64,000 bases of DNA from positions 1 through 64,000 of the forward strand of contig CAZELR010000018.1 of NCBI GenBank assembly GCA_964513075.1, written 5' to 3'. Shown here one piece after another: positions 46,764-55,823 of the stretch. A program made the translations under genes and the position numbers. The notes under the pieces were generated by a model. That model did not search any database. It worked only from the letters and a program-made list of their open reading frames with translations, and was not told the origin of the DNA. The stretch is from DAOUBP01 sp964513075. GTDB lineage: Bacteria > Chloroflexota > Anaerolineae > CG2-30-64-16. Every line of letters starts with the position of its first letter. Positions within the stretch are counted from its first letter, which is position 1.

Positions 46764-48860
46764 CTATTGTTCGGGCCGATGACAGTTTTGGCAGGTATCG
46801 TTGGTTCGGCCGGCATGATCGGCCGGCGCTGCCTTCACGCCACCCTCCGGGTTGTGGCAGACCAGGCACTGATCGCGGCCGGTCAACTCATGCGGGATAG
46901 CCGGCGGGCCTTCCGATTCGCCAGCCGAGTCATCGTCGGAGGCGGGCGCAGCTTCTGACGCAGGGCTGTCCAGCGATGCCACATGGCAATTGGTGCAGAT
47001 GTCGGACGTGAAGGCCGCGTGGTTTTTGGGCCACGGCTTGATGCCGCTGTCCAACCCGTGGCAGTTCTTGCATTCACCCATGCCCGCCAACAAGTGCGGG
47101 ATGGCGGGCGCGGCGCCCGCTGCGACCCCTGCCTGGCCTGCTTTATGGCAATTGGTGCAGATGTCGGCCGGGAAGGCAGCATGGTTTTGGGGCCACGGCT
47201 TAATGCCGCCTGCTGCATGGCAGTTCTTGCACTCGCCCATGCCCTCGAGCTGGTGCGGGATGGCCGGCGCAGCGCCCGGAGCGACCCCGCCTTCCTGCAG
47301 TGACGCCTGATGGCAGCTTGCGCACATGTCCGTCGTAAAGGCCGTGTGATTCTCCGGGTACGGTTTTACCTTGCCCGGCCCATGGCACACCTGGCAGTCG
47401 GTCGTCAGAGCGACAGGGTGCGGGATGGGATTAGGCCCGCCTTGAGAGGGGGCGGCAGGCGGCGCCGAAAGCTTGCGCACCTTCGGCGCGTCCAGGCCCA
47501 CGTATTTCCACTGGGTGGCATGGCACGCGCTGTTCGAGCAGAAACTGCTGTTGTCGCTGCCGCCTGGGTTATCCACCTTGTGGCAGCCCTCGCAGCTCGC
47601 GTCGAACTTGTACCGGTGCTCCGCCAGCCAGGTGGTGCTGCGATGTGCCTCGGGTTCTGCTGCACTCGCCGTCTGAATTGCCGGCAACAGCTGCCCCGGC
47701 AAGGCCACCTGTGGGATGCTGTGGCAGATGTTGCACTCCAGGCGAATTGCCTGGTTATCGCTGCTCAGGTGCTTGCCATCATGACAGCGGAAGCAGCCCG
47801 GGAAGTTCTTGTGCCCGATGTTGTCGGGATGAGACTCCCAGGTGACATTCATGAAGGGGAAAGCGGTCTTATCGAAGATGGCCTGCAGGCCGGCTACCGC
47901 GGCCTCAACATCTGGCTGGCGGGCCGAGTAAACCTCGGCATGTTGGGTCTTGTAGAGATCGACTACGCCCGCGATCGCCACTGCCGCTTCTGCTTCGCTG
48001 GCGTAGGGCTTGCCCAGGACTTCGCTGCCATATTGTTTGATGAAGGGCAGGTCCGCCGCGATGGTGCCGTTCGCCAGTGCAGCGTCAAGCGCATCGTCTG
48101 AGTTGCGGAAGATGTGCGTCGCGCGGTTGTGGCAATCCACGCAGTCCATCTGCCGTTTCTCCGCCTTGGCAATGTCCTCCGGCGTCAGGGTGCTGTCGGT
48201 GGAGACGTATTCGGTCACCTGGCCGTTATACGCCACCTGCACCCAGGGGATGTCCTGGCGCTTCTCGTCGGTGGCGATGTAGTAGACCGGGTTTTCGATG
48301 TGCCAGTGGATGCCGCGGCTGGTGTTGGCGCCCTCCGTCGCACCACCTGTCTTCAATAGCAGCGCCGTCTGCGTCAGGCTGTTCTGTTCGTCCTGGGCGT
48401 AGTCCGGGATGATGTTCAGGCGTTCGGCGTAGAATTTTTGCGGCCAGTGGCATTGCTCGCAGACCACCGTCGTCGGCCGCAGGCTTTTGATGGGCGATGG
48501 GATCGGGCGTTCGTATTGGTTGAGCGGGTAGACCCAGAGATAGCGCGCATTTTCGATCTTAGCCTTCACGGCAGCCATCACGCCGGGCCCCACATGGCAG
48601 GTGCCGCACTCAACGCGCGAGTGTGGCGAGTGTTCGTAGGCAGTGTACTCCGGTTTCATTACGTGACATAATGAGCAAAATGGCGTGGATTCGGTGTAGT
48701 CGAGCACAGTGACAGACGCAATGAAGAAGACGAAGAGCGCGACGACGGCTGCCAGTGCGCCGAGCACCCAGGGCCAGCGTTTGCGGCGTCGCTTGGGTGA
48801 TTTGACCTCCGGGAGCGGGGAGGCGGTTTCGGGTGGTTGCGGTGCGACTTGATCTGCCAT
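46764..48860 (-). CDS. Sixteen-haem NapC/NirT-anchored cytochrome c
   Basis: 698 residues. One N-terminal membrane anchor (WPWVLGALAAVVALFVFFIA) and a NapC/NirT-like quinol-oxidising part (FCSLCHVMKPEYTAYEHSPH). Fifteen CXXCH sites and one CX4CH (CSNSACH) give up to 16 haems. The last 230 residues are four two-haem modules (IPH.. CxxCHG .. KPxPxNHAxF .. CxxCH) of the same kind as in the cytochrome b fusion at 21666. It probably passes electrons from menaquinol across the periplasm, possibly to an outside acceptor or a reductase not encoded here. Confidence 0.9.
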   Translation of the reverse strand: MADQVAPQPPETASPLPEVKSPKRRRKRWPWVLGALAAVVALFVFFIASVTVLDYTESTPFCSLCHVMKPEYTAYEHSPHSRVECGTCHVGPGVMAAVKAKIENARYLWVYPLNQYERPIPSPIKSLRPTTVVCEQCHWPQKFYAERLNIIPDYAQDEQNSLTQTALLLKTGGATEGANTSRGIHWHIENPVYYIATDEKRQDIPWVQVAYNGQVTEYVSTDSTLTPEDIAKAEKRQMDCVDCHNRATHIFRNSDDALDAALANGTIAADLPFIKQYGSEVLGKPYASEAEAAVAIAGVVDLYKTQHAEVYSARQPDVEAAVAGLQAIFDKTAFPFMNVTWESHPDNIGHKNFPGCFRCHDGKHLSSDNQAIRLECNICHSIPQVALPGQLLPAIQTASAAEPEAHRSTTWLAEHRYKFDASCEGCHKVDNPGGSDNSSFCSNSACHATQWKYVGLDAPKVRKLSAPPAAPSQGGPNPIPHPVALTTDCQVCHGPGKVKPYPENHTAFTTDMCASCHQASLQEGGVAPGAAPAIPHQLEGMGECKNCHAAGGIKPWPQNHAAFPADICTNCHKAGQAGVAAGAAPAIPHLLAGMGECKNCHGLDSGIKPWPKNHAAFTSDICTNCHVASLDSPASEAAPASDDDSAGESEGPPAIPHELTGRDQCLVCHNPEGGVKAAPADHAGRTNDTCQNCHRPEQ

Positions 48861-48932
48861 AGATACCTCGCTTCATGGGGGGACAGTGACGGCTTATCCG
48901 CCGGAAAATGCCGCGATCGAACAACTATCTCT

Positions 48933-48961
48933 ATTGTAGCATTGGAGCCTAAATTACACAA
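48933..48961 (-). promoter_or_regulatory. Promoter of the 16-haem cytochrome
   Basis: Minus strand TTGTGT (48956-48961), 17-base spacer ending TGC, TACAAT (48933-48938), an extended -10. Leader about 65 bases. Confidence 0.6.
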
Positions 48962-48987
48962 GAGACGAAAATGACGGGTCCCTTGTC

Positions 48988-50826
48988 TCAGGCCGGGCGA
49001 GACTGCCAGTTCTCGATATATTCAAACGATTGATGCCGAAAGTAAGTGTCGTACAAGGTGGCATAATGACCGCCGGCCGCCATCAGGCTATCATGAGCTC
49101 CTTCTTCGATGATCTGCCCCCCGTCCATCACGAGGATCCGATCAGCGCTCTTGACCGTTGATAGCCGGTGCGCGATGACGATAGCCGTGCGGTCGCGCAT
49201 CAGGGCCTCCAGCCCATCCTGAATCTGCGTCTCGGTGAACGGGTCCACGCTGGCAGTCGCCTCGTCCAGGATGAAGATGGCCGGGTCCTTCAGCACCACC
49301 CGCGCCAACACCACCAACTGTCGTTGACCCATCGATAGGCTGGCCCCGCGCTCCCCTACGTCGGTGCTCAACCCTTGGGGCAGGTCGTTCAGCCACTCGC
49401 CGCCCGCGACCTGTATGGCTGCGGCGTGCACCTCGGCGTCAGTCGCGTCAGGCCGGCCGTAACGGATGTTTTCGCGCACTGTACCCGAGAAGAGAAACGG
49501 TTCCTGGGGCACGATGCCGATCTGCTGGCGGTACGAGGCCAGGTCCAGCCGCCGGATATCGCGGTCGTCCACCAGCAACTCCCCGGCTTGAAATTCGTAG
49601 AAGCGCGCCACCAGGCGGCCTACGCTGCTCTTGCCGGCTCCGGTGTGGCCCACTAGCGCGACGGTTTCGCGCGGTCGGATCGTCAAGTTGAAATTGGGAA
49701 GTACGATTTCGCCGCTTCGTTTTTCATCGGGCGCGGGAGTGTAGGTGAAGCGGACATCCCGGAAGGTGATGCGGCCCGCAAGTCGCGACACCGGCTCGGC
49801 CGCGGCCTGCACCACCTTGGGCTCGGCATCGATCAGCGCGAACACGCGCTCGGCCGCGGCCAGGCCATCCTGAAACTGGCTCCAGAATGAGGCGATGTTG
49901 GTCAGCGGAAACCAGAAGAATCCGACGGACTGCATGAAGAGGAACCAGTCGCCGGACGAGATCGCGTTCGGTCCGCGCGTGGCCAGTCCGCCGAAGTAAA
50001 TCAGCAGCGCGACCCCGAGACCCGCAGACGCGCCCAGGAGCGGGAAGATCGTGTTCAGCGTCAGCCCGCGGCGCAGCCCCACCCCATATGCCTGCCGGTT
50101 GTTGGCGGCGAACGCGTCGTAAATGGCGCGCTCCTGGCGGAAACTTTTGGCCACCACGATGCCGCTGACTGATTCCTGGATCTGCGCGTTGATTTTCGCG
50201 GTCACCCGCCGCGCGCGCTGCGTCACGATGCGCGCGATCCTGCGGAAGCCGAGGGCAATGACGGCTGCGATGGGGGCCATTCCCAGCAGCAGCAGCACCA
50301 GCCGCCACTCGATGTTCGCAAGCCAGACCGTCAGGAACAGCACCAGCAGCACCTGACTGACCAGGTTTGTCGTGAGCGTGACTACCTCGGATAGATCCTG
50401 CGTATCCGACGTGATGCGGCTGACCACCTTGCCGGATGAGTGCTCGTCGTAGAACGACAGGTCATGCCGGATCGTCGCTGCGAAGACATCCTCCCGGATT
50501 TTCAGCACCACATCGCCCACCACCCGCGCCGAGAACCACTGTTGAATGAAGTTGAAAACCCAGGCCGCCGCGCCTAACAGCAGCACCCCGCCCGCCAGCA
50601 GCAGCATCGCGGTGGTGGAGGGATTGCGTGCCATCAGATCGATGCCGCGGGAGATCAGGATCGGGCCGCCGCTGCCGGCGGCCGAGTTAAGGGTGAGCGC
50701 GGCCGCAATCAGCGCCAGGCGCCCGCGATGGGGCACGAAATAGGCCAGGACTCGGCGCAGCAGGTCCCGGTCGCTATAGTGGCGGTCGTATGTCTCGCTG
50801 TCGAGACCGTCAAGAATGAAGCCCAT
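48988..50826 (-). CDS. ABC exporter, catalytic half with degenerate signature
   Basis: 612 residues, six-helix domain plus ATPase. Walker A GHTGAGKSS, Walker B with catalytic glutamate (FILDEATASVD) and switch histidine (IAHRLSTV), but signature LSMGQRQL instead of LSGGQ. It pairs logically with the upstream gene, whose Walker B is altered. Starts six bases after that gene. Third in a run of three exporter genes. Substrate unknown. Confidence 0.9.
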   Translation of the reverse strand: MGFILDGLDSETYDRHYSDRDLLRRVLAYFVPHRGRLALIAAALTLNSAAGSGGPILISRGIDLMARNPSTTAMLLLAGGVLLLGAAAWVFNFIQQWFSARVVGDVVLKIREDVFAATIRHDLSFYDEHSSGKVVSRITSDTQDLSEVVTLTTNLVSQVLLVLFLTVWLANIEWRLVLLLLGMAPIAAVIALGFRRIARIVTQRARRVTAKINAQIQESVSGIVVAKSFRQERAIYDAFAANNRQAYGVGLRRGLTLNTIFPLLGASAGLGVALLIYFGGLATRGPNAISSGDWFLFMQSVGFFWFPLTNIASFWSQFQDGLAAAERVFALIDAEPKVVQAAAEPVSRLAGRITFRDVRFTYTPAPDEKRSGEIVLPNFNLTIRPRETVALVGHTGAGKSSVGRLVARFYEFQAGELLVDDRDIRRLDLASYRQQIGIVPQEPFLFSGTVRENIRYGRPDATDAEVHAAAIQVAGGEWLNDLPQGLSTDVGERGASLSMGQRQLVVLARVVLKDPAIFILDEATASVDPFTETQIQDGLEALMRDRTAIVIAHRLSTVKSADRILVMDGGQIIEEGAHDSLMAAGGHYATLYDTYFRHQSFEYIENWQSRPA

Positions 50827-50832
50827 CTTCTC

Positions 50833-52599
50833 CTACCCACACCGCGCAAAAATGCGACAGTAGTCTGCACTGCGCGCCAACAGCTCTTCATGCGTCCCCT
50901 GGTCGACCAGCTCGCCGCGCCGCAGCACCAGAATCCGGTTGGCCCAGCGAATCTGGCTGAGACGGTGGGTGATCAGGAAGGTGGTGCGCTGGCTGCTGAT
51001 GCGCCGCATGGCGCGTTGAATCTGATCCTCGGTGGCGCTGTCGATGGCGCTGGTGCTGTCGTCCAGGATCAGGATGCGCGGGTCGGTGAGGAACGCGCGT
51101 GCGATGGCCAGGCGCTGCCGCTGTCCTCCGGAGAGGGTGACCCCGCGCTCCCCGACCTCGGTCTCGTACCCATCCTTGAAGCTCATGATGAAGTCGTGCG
51201 CCTGCGCGGCCCGAGCCGCCCCTTCGATCTCAGCGGGGCTGGCATCCGGGCGGCCGAACGCGATGTTCTCGCGCACCGTACGCGAGAACAAGAAAGGATC
51301 CTGCTCAATAGTCGAGATCTGCGAGCGCAATGATTCCAGGCTCCACTCGCGCACGTCTATGCCGTCAATCAGCACCTTGCCCGCATCAGTATCAAAGATG
51401 CGATTAATCAAGCGGGTCAGCGTCGTCTTGCCTGAGCCGGTCTGTCCCACGATAGCGACGGTTTCACCGGGCCGAGCGACGAAGCTGACGTTTTTCAGAA
51501 CCCCGTCACCGGAGTGATCCGTATCGTAGCCGAAGCTAACAGCCTTGAATGCCACCTCACCGACGATCGGGCGCGCGATGCCCTGGAGATTCTCGTCCAG
51601 CTCGGTCTCGGCATTGATGGTCCCCAGGATGCGCCGCGCGCCTGCGAGGCCAAGCTGCACCAGGTTGAAGGTGAAAATCGAGATGAACGTTGGGAAACGC
51701 AGGGCGCCCATCAGCCCCAAGAATGTGATCACCTGGCCCAAGGTCAGGCTGCCGGCCCGCCACAGCAGCAGGCCGTGCAGCAGCGCGCCGGCCCATGCCA
51801 GGGTGAACGCGAGCATCGGCCAATAACGCGCCTGAATCTCGCCCTGCTTGACAAAAAGATCGCGGAATTTGCGCGCGTCGCCGGTGAATTTCAGCCATTC
51901 GTAGCGCTCCTGGACATTGGCCTTGACCACCTCAATGCCCGCTATCGCCTCGGCCAGCCCCGCGTTCATCGTTCCGAACTGCTCGCGGATGTTGAAGCTC
52001 ACCGGCTTCAAACGGCGGTTGTAGTCCCAGATGGTGAGCGCCAGCGCCACGAGAAAGAGGCCGGGCACCAGCAACAGTTCTAACCGCAGCCGGGCGATGA
52101 TCACCAGGGGCACCACCACCCCCATGGCGGAGTCCAGGATCAGCATCAGGCCGGGGCTGAACATGAGGTTGAGCGACCGGACGTCATTGGTGGCGCGCGC
52201 CATAATGTCGCCGATGCGCTGGCGGCCGAAGAAGGTTTGGCTCTTGCCCAGTAGGCTGGCGTACAGCTCGTCCCGAGCATTCCGCTCGATGCGCTGGGCG
52301 ACAAACTCGACCGCGTAGTTGCGCAGCAGGCCGGTGAGGCCCTGGCCGAACGCGATGCCCACTACGGTTATTGCCAGCCTGGCCAGCACATCAGCTGTCC
52401 ATCCTGGCGCAGTGATCAGGTCAAACGCGCGGCCGATGTACACCTGGATCTGGCTGTAGAAGAAGTTGTTGAAAATCGCAGCCAGCAGTGCGGCCAGTGG
52501 AAAATGCGGATAGCGCGCCAGATGCGCCAGAATCCAGCGGACCGGCCCCTGGCGGTTATAACGATACTCGTGATCGAGGCGAAACTCGCGCTTACTCAT
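50833..52599 (-). CDS. ABC exporter, degenerate Walker B half
   Basis: 588 residues from the ATG at 52599; a GTG at 52614 would overlap the upstream gene by eight bases and is also possible. Walker A GQTGSGKTT, intact LSGGQRQR signature, but Walker B LILDDSTSAID has aspartate for the catalytic glutamate, while the switch histidine (ITHRLSQI) is kept. This is the expected partner of the downstream gene in a heterodimer, similar to the 4753/6552 pair. Confidence 0.9.
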   Translation of the reverse strand: MSKREFRLDHEYRYNRQGPVRWILAHLARYPHFPLAALLAAIFNNFFYSQIQVYIGRAFDLITAPGWTADVLARLAITVVGIAFGQGLTGLLRNYAVEFVAQRIERNARDELYASLLGKSQTFFGRQRIGDIMARATNDVRSLNLMFSPGLMLILDSAMGVVVPLVIIARLRLELLLVPGLFLVALALTIWDYNRRLKPVSFNIREQFGTMNAGLAEAIAGIEVVKANVQERYEWLKFTGDARKFRDLFVKQGEIQARYWPMLAFTLAWAGALLHGLLLWRAGSLTLGQVITFLGLMGALRFPTFISIFTFNLVQLGLAGARRILGTINAETELDENLQGIARPIVGEVAFKAVSFGYDTDHSGDGVLKNVSFVARPGETVAIVGQTGSGKTTLTRLINRIFDTDAGKVLIDGIDVREWSLESLRSQISTIEQDPFLFSRTVRENIAFGRPDASPAEIEGAARAAQAHDFIMSFKDGYETEVGERGVTLSGGQRQRLAIARAFLTDPRILILDDSTSAIDSATEDQIQRAMRRISSQRTTFLITHRLSQIRWANRILVLRRGELVDQGTHEELLARSADYCRIFARCG

Positions 52600-52606
52600 G
52601 GATGAA

Positions 52607-54358
52607 TCATTCACTCTGCATTTCTTGCCCGAGAGATGTCAGCTCCATCTGTCGTTGGTAGAGTTGGCTGTAGAGCCCGTTGTGGGCCAGCAGCTCGTGA
52701 TGGCTGCCGATCTCACGGATGCGGCCCTCATCCAGCGCAATGATCTTGTCCGCATTGCGGACGGTGCTCAGCCGGTGGGCAATCACGAAAGCCGTGCGGC
52801 CCTGCAGCACCTGTTCCAGCGCCTGCTGAATCAGATACTCCGCTTCGGCATCGACCGAGGAGGTGGCCTCGTCCAAGATCAAGATGCGCGGGTCGGTCAG
52901 AATGGCGCGCGCCAGCGCGAGCCGCTGCCGCTGCCCGCCGCTTAGCTTGACGCCTCGCTCGCCCACCTCGGTATCGTAGCCCGCCGGCATAGCCATGATG
53001 AATTCGTGGGCGTACGCGGCTTGGGCTGCCGCGATCATCTCTGCGTCGGTTGCGTCCGGCGCCCCATAGGTCAGGTTCGCGCGCACGGTGCCATTGAACA
53101 GAAAGGTATCCTGCAACACCACGGAGACGTGCTGCCGCAGTGAGCGCATCTGTACGGTCCGCAAGTCGTGCCCGTCGATGAGCACGCGGCCTTGGGTAGG
53201 ATCATAGAAGCGGCACAGCAGGTTGGCGATGCTGGTTTTGCCTGCACCGCTGGGACCGACCAGGGCCACAACCTCGCCCGGCGCCACGTGAAAGTCCACG
53301 CCGTGGAGCACAGCTTCTCCGGAGCCGTAGCCGAAGCTGATATCCTCGAACGAGACCGCACCCGTGACTCGTTCGAGCGTGACCGCGTCCGGGGCATCAC
53401 GAATCTCCGGGGTCTGATCCAGCAGCTCGAAGACGCGCTCGGCCGCCGCGGCTGCCTGTTGCAGGATGTTATCGATATCGGTTAGCCGGCGGATCGGCTC
53501 GTAGAACGCGACGATGTACGACAGGAACGCCACCAATGTGCCGAGAGTCAGCCGGTCCTGCAGCACCATCCGTGCACCCACGCCTAGCACCAGCGCGCCG
53601 CCCAACGTCGTCAAGAAACCGAGCGCGGGGAAAAATGTGGACCAGGTGCCGATCGATGCGATGCGCTCGTTCAGATAGCGCTGGCTGACCGCGCTGAAGC
53701 GATCCAGCTCCGCGTCCTCCTGCCCAAAGGCCTGGATGACCCGGATGCCGGCCAGGTCGTCTTGCAGCCGCGCGTTGACATCACCCAGCCGATCGCGCAC
53801 GCGACGGTAGATGGGTCGGGCGCGGCGGTTGAACCAGCGCAGCCCGAGCGCGATCAGCGGGACCGGCAGCAGCGCTATCAGCGCCAGCCGCCAGTCTAGC
53901 ACCAACAACACCACGGCGCTGCCCACCAGCCGCAGCGCTGCCACCCCGGTCAGGATGGTGCCGTGGGTGATGAACTGCTCCAGCGCGTTGACATCGTTGC
54001 TTACCCGAGACATCAGCTCGCCGGTGGAGGTGCGCTCGAAGAACGAAAGAGACAACCGCTGCAGGTGGTCGTAGATACGCACCCGGAGATCATACAGAAT
54101 GCGCTCGCCGATGGTGTGGCGCAGGTACTGGTCGCCGAATTCGGTCAGCCCGGTGAGCGCGTAGATCGCCACCAGTCCGAGGATGAGCGGCAGCAGGCGT
54201 TCGACTTGCCTGGCGCCGATGACGCCGTCTACGATCTCGCGTTGAAATAACGGCGGCGCCAGGCTCAGCGCGGTCTGCACCAGGATGAAAAACGTCGTCA
54301 GGGCCAGCCCGCGCCAGTAGGGACCGAGGGCGTAGATGAGTCGCTTAAGTGCCGTCAT
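52607..54358 (-). CDS. ABC exporter, canonical (homodimer type)
   Basis: 583 residues from the ATG at 54358 (weak AGGGAT upstream). All ATPase motifs are canonical: GPSGAGKTS, LSGGQRQR, LILDEATSSVD, IAHRLSTV, so it can work as a homodimer (MsbA-like). First of three exporter genes on this strand; together they form one operon with tight spacing. Substrate unknown. Confidence 0.9.
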   Translation of the reverse strand: MTALKRLIYALGPYWRGLALTTFFILVQTALSLAPPLFQREIVDGVIGARQVERLLPLILGLVAIYALTGLTEFGDQYLRHTIGERILYDLRVRIYDHLQRLSLSFFERTSTGELMSRVSNDVNALEQFITHGTILTGVAALRLVGSAVVLLVLDWRLALIALLPVPLIALGLRWFNRRARPIYRRVRDRLGDVNARLQDDLAGIRVIQAFGQEDAELDRFSAVSQRYLNERIASIGTWSTFFPALGFLTTLGGALVLGVGARMVLQDRLTLGTLVAFLSYIVAFYEPIRRLTDIDNILQQAAAAAERVFELLDQTPEIRDAPDAVTLERVTGAVSFEDISFGYGSGEAVLHGVDFHVAPGEVVALVGPSGAGKTSIANLLCRFYDPTQGRVLIDGHDLRTVQMRSLRQHVSVVLQDTFLFNGTVRANLTYGAPDATDAEMIAAAQAAYAHEFIMAMPAGYDTEVGERGVKLSGGQRQRLALARAILTDPRILILDEATSSVDAEAEYLIQQALEQVLQGRTAFVIAHRLSTVRNADKIIALDEGRIREIGSHHELLAHNGLYSQLYQRQMELTSLGQEMQSE

Positions 54359-54668
54359 ATCCCTAATCATACCGCTACCGCAGCACTTTGTGGAAATCCG
54401 GACCATTGTTCGAATTCGTCTTTGTTTCAAAGGCGCAAGCTTGTTTCAAAGGCGCAAGCATCCTGAGCGGGTCTACAAGTCAATGTACTGAACGAAGTGT
54501 GACCAGTCAAAGGATGCAGTCTTTCCGGGACGCCGCTTCGCACCCTTCGACTGCGCACTGCGGTGCTCCGCTCAGGGTGCTCCGCTCATTTCCGCCATCA
54601 AGCCGAAACACGCCGGTCGGAGGATGCGGCCTTGCCTCATTTCATGTCGCGGCGGTATAATATCTTCT
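54359..54668. repeat. Gene-free spacer with a 19-bp tandem duplication
   Basis: This 310-base divergent spacer holds TTGTTTCAAAGGCGCAAGC twice in direct tandem (54422-54440, 54441-54459). From about 54460 to 54600 there is a non-coding stretch with partly repeated words (GGTGCTCCGCTCA-like, twice near 54570-54590) of dispersed-repeat appearance. The plus-strand promoter of the glycosyltransferase is at its right end. No coding frame is convincing. Confidence 0.6.
54632..54661 (+). promoter_or_regulatory. Promoter of the leaderless glycosyltransferase gene
   Basis: TTGCCT (54632-54637), 18-base spacer, TATAAT (54656-54661). The GTG start codon follows seven bases later at 54669, so the transcript should begin at the start codon; there is no ribosome site. 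Confidence 0.6.
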
Positions 54669-55721
54669 GTGAATACCTCACGCATCTCTGTCATCTGCAC
54701 CGTTCTCAACGAAGGGGAGTCCATTCGCCGCCTGCTGGAAAGCCTGGCCGCGCAAACGCGCCAGCCCGATGAGGTCGTCATCGTCGACGGCGGCTCGCGT
54801 GACACCACCGTAGCCGTGATCGACGAGTATGCTGGCCGACTGCCGCTGCGTGTCCTGATCGAGCCCGGCGCCAACATCTCCCGCGGCCGCAACGTCGCCA
54901 TCGCCGCCGCGTCCGGCGACATCATCGCGTCCACCGATGCCGGCGTCTGGTTGGAACCACAGTGGCTGGAGAAGCTCATCCAGCCGTTGGAAGGTTACAG
55001 GTTGAAGGTTGAAGGTCTTGGCGACTCTGTTGACCTTCAACCTTCAACTTTCAACCTTCAACGCCCGCAGGCCGCCGCCGGGTTCTTCGTCCCCGATGTC
55101 CGCACCACGTTCGAAATCGCCATGGGCGCGACGGTGCTGCCAACAGCAGATGAAATCAAGCCGGAGAGCTTCCTCCCCTCCAGCCGGTCGGTGGCGTTTA
55201 CGCAGGCGGCCTGGAAGGCGGCGGGTGGCTACCCGGAATGGCTGGACTACTGCGAGGATCTGATCTTCGACTTCAGGCTGCGCCAGGTCGCGGGCCCGTT
55301 CGCCTGGGCGCCGGAGGCGGTAGCGCACTTCCGGCCGCGCGGCACGCTGAAGTCGTTCTTCAAGCAGTACTACCGTTACGCGCGCGGGGATGGCAAGGCC
55401 GACCTGTGGCGCAAGCGGCATCTGATTCGCTACATCACTTATCTGGTCATCTTCCCCGTTCTGCTCATCCTCGGCCTCATCCACAACCCGCTTTGGTTCC
55501 TGGCATTGCTGGTGGGGGTCCTGGCCTATTGCCGAACGCCGCTGCGCCGGCTGCTGCCGCGCCTGGCCGCGCTCGCGCCGTTTGAGCGGATCAAGGCCAT
55601 TGCCCTGGTCCCCGTGATCCGCGCCGCGGGCGATGTGGCCAAGATGCTCGGCTATCCCGCCGGTTGGGTCTGGCGGATCCAGAATCGGAGAAGGCCTGAG
55701 ATTCACTGGCAACAGAAATAA
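54669..55721 (+). CDS. Family 2 glycosyltransferase, membrane-associated
   Basis: 350 residues. GT-A fold: VICTVLNEGESIRRLLESL, VIVDGGSRDTT, then PGANISRGRNVAIAAASGD with the DxD-like STDAGV. An inverting sugar transferase for cell-surface or exopolysaccharide synthesis. Two or three C-terminal helices (VIFPVLLILGLIHNPLWFLA) tie it to the membrane. Residues 109-131 are an insertion encoded by a heptamer hairpin, just after the nucleotide-sugar half of the domain. Start GTG 54669, leaderless; upstream codons are unlike the family. Confidence 0.88.
   Translation: MNTSRISVICTVLNEGESIRRLLESLAAQTRQPDEVVIVDGGSRDTTVAVIDEYAGRLPLRVLIEPGANISRGRNVAIAAASGDIIASTDAGVWLEPQWLEKLIQPLEGYRLKVEGLGDSVDLQPSTFNLQRPQAAAGFFVPDVRTTFEIAMGATVLPTADEIKPESFLPSSRSVAFTQAAWKAAGGYPEWLDYCEDLIFDFRLRQVAGPFAWAPEAVAHFRPRGTLKSFFKQYYRYARGDGKADLWRKRHLIRYITYLVIFPVLLILGLIHNPLWFLALLVGVLAYCRTPLRRLLPRLAALAPFERIKAIALVPVIRAAGDVAKMLGYPAGWVWRIQNRRRPEIHWQQK
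54993..55062. repeat. Ten in-phase heptamers inserted in the glycosyltransferase gene
   Basis: GGTTACA GGTTGAA GGTTGAA GGTCTTG (54993-55020), a 9-base centre, then inverted-sense units beginning TTGACCT TCAACCT TCAACTT TCAACCT. The arms 54999-55017 and 55032-55050 match at 18 of 19 positions. About 70 bases, translated in frame as roughly 23 extra residues between LEKLIQPLE and AAGFFVPD. Confidence 0.8.
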
Positions 55722-55823
55722 ACAGGACCCGCGCGACCGGTCTCACATGCGCAATTTCGCGTTTTTGACATTACGTTATACAATTATGTTTTATAGTTGC
55801 CCTATTTGGAGGAGGAATCATTC

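Noticed and set aside
55722..55823. Possible purine riboswitch ahead of xpt
   Set aside because: The leader is only about 100 bases and lacks the conserved three-way-junction core; only a promoter-like AT-rich stretch is visible.
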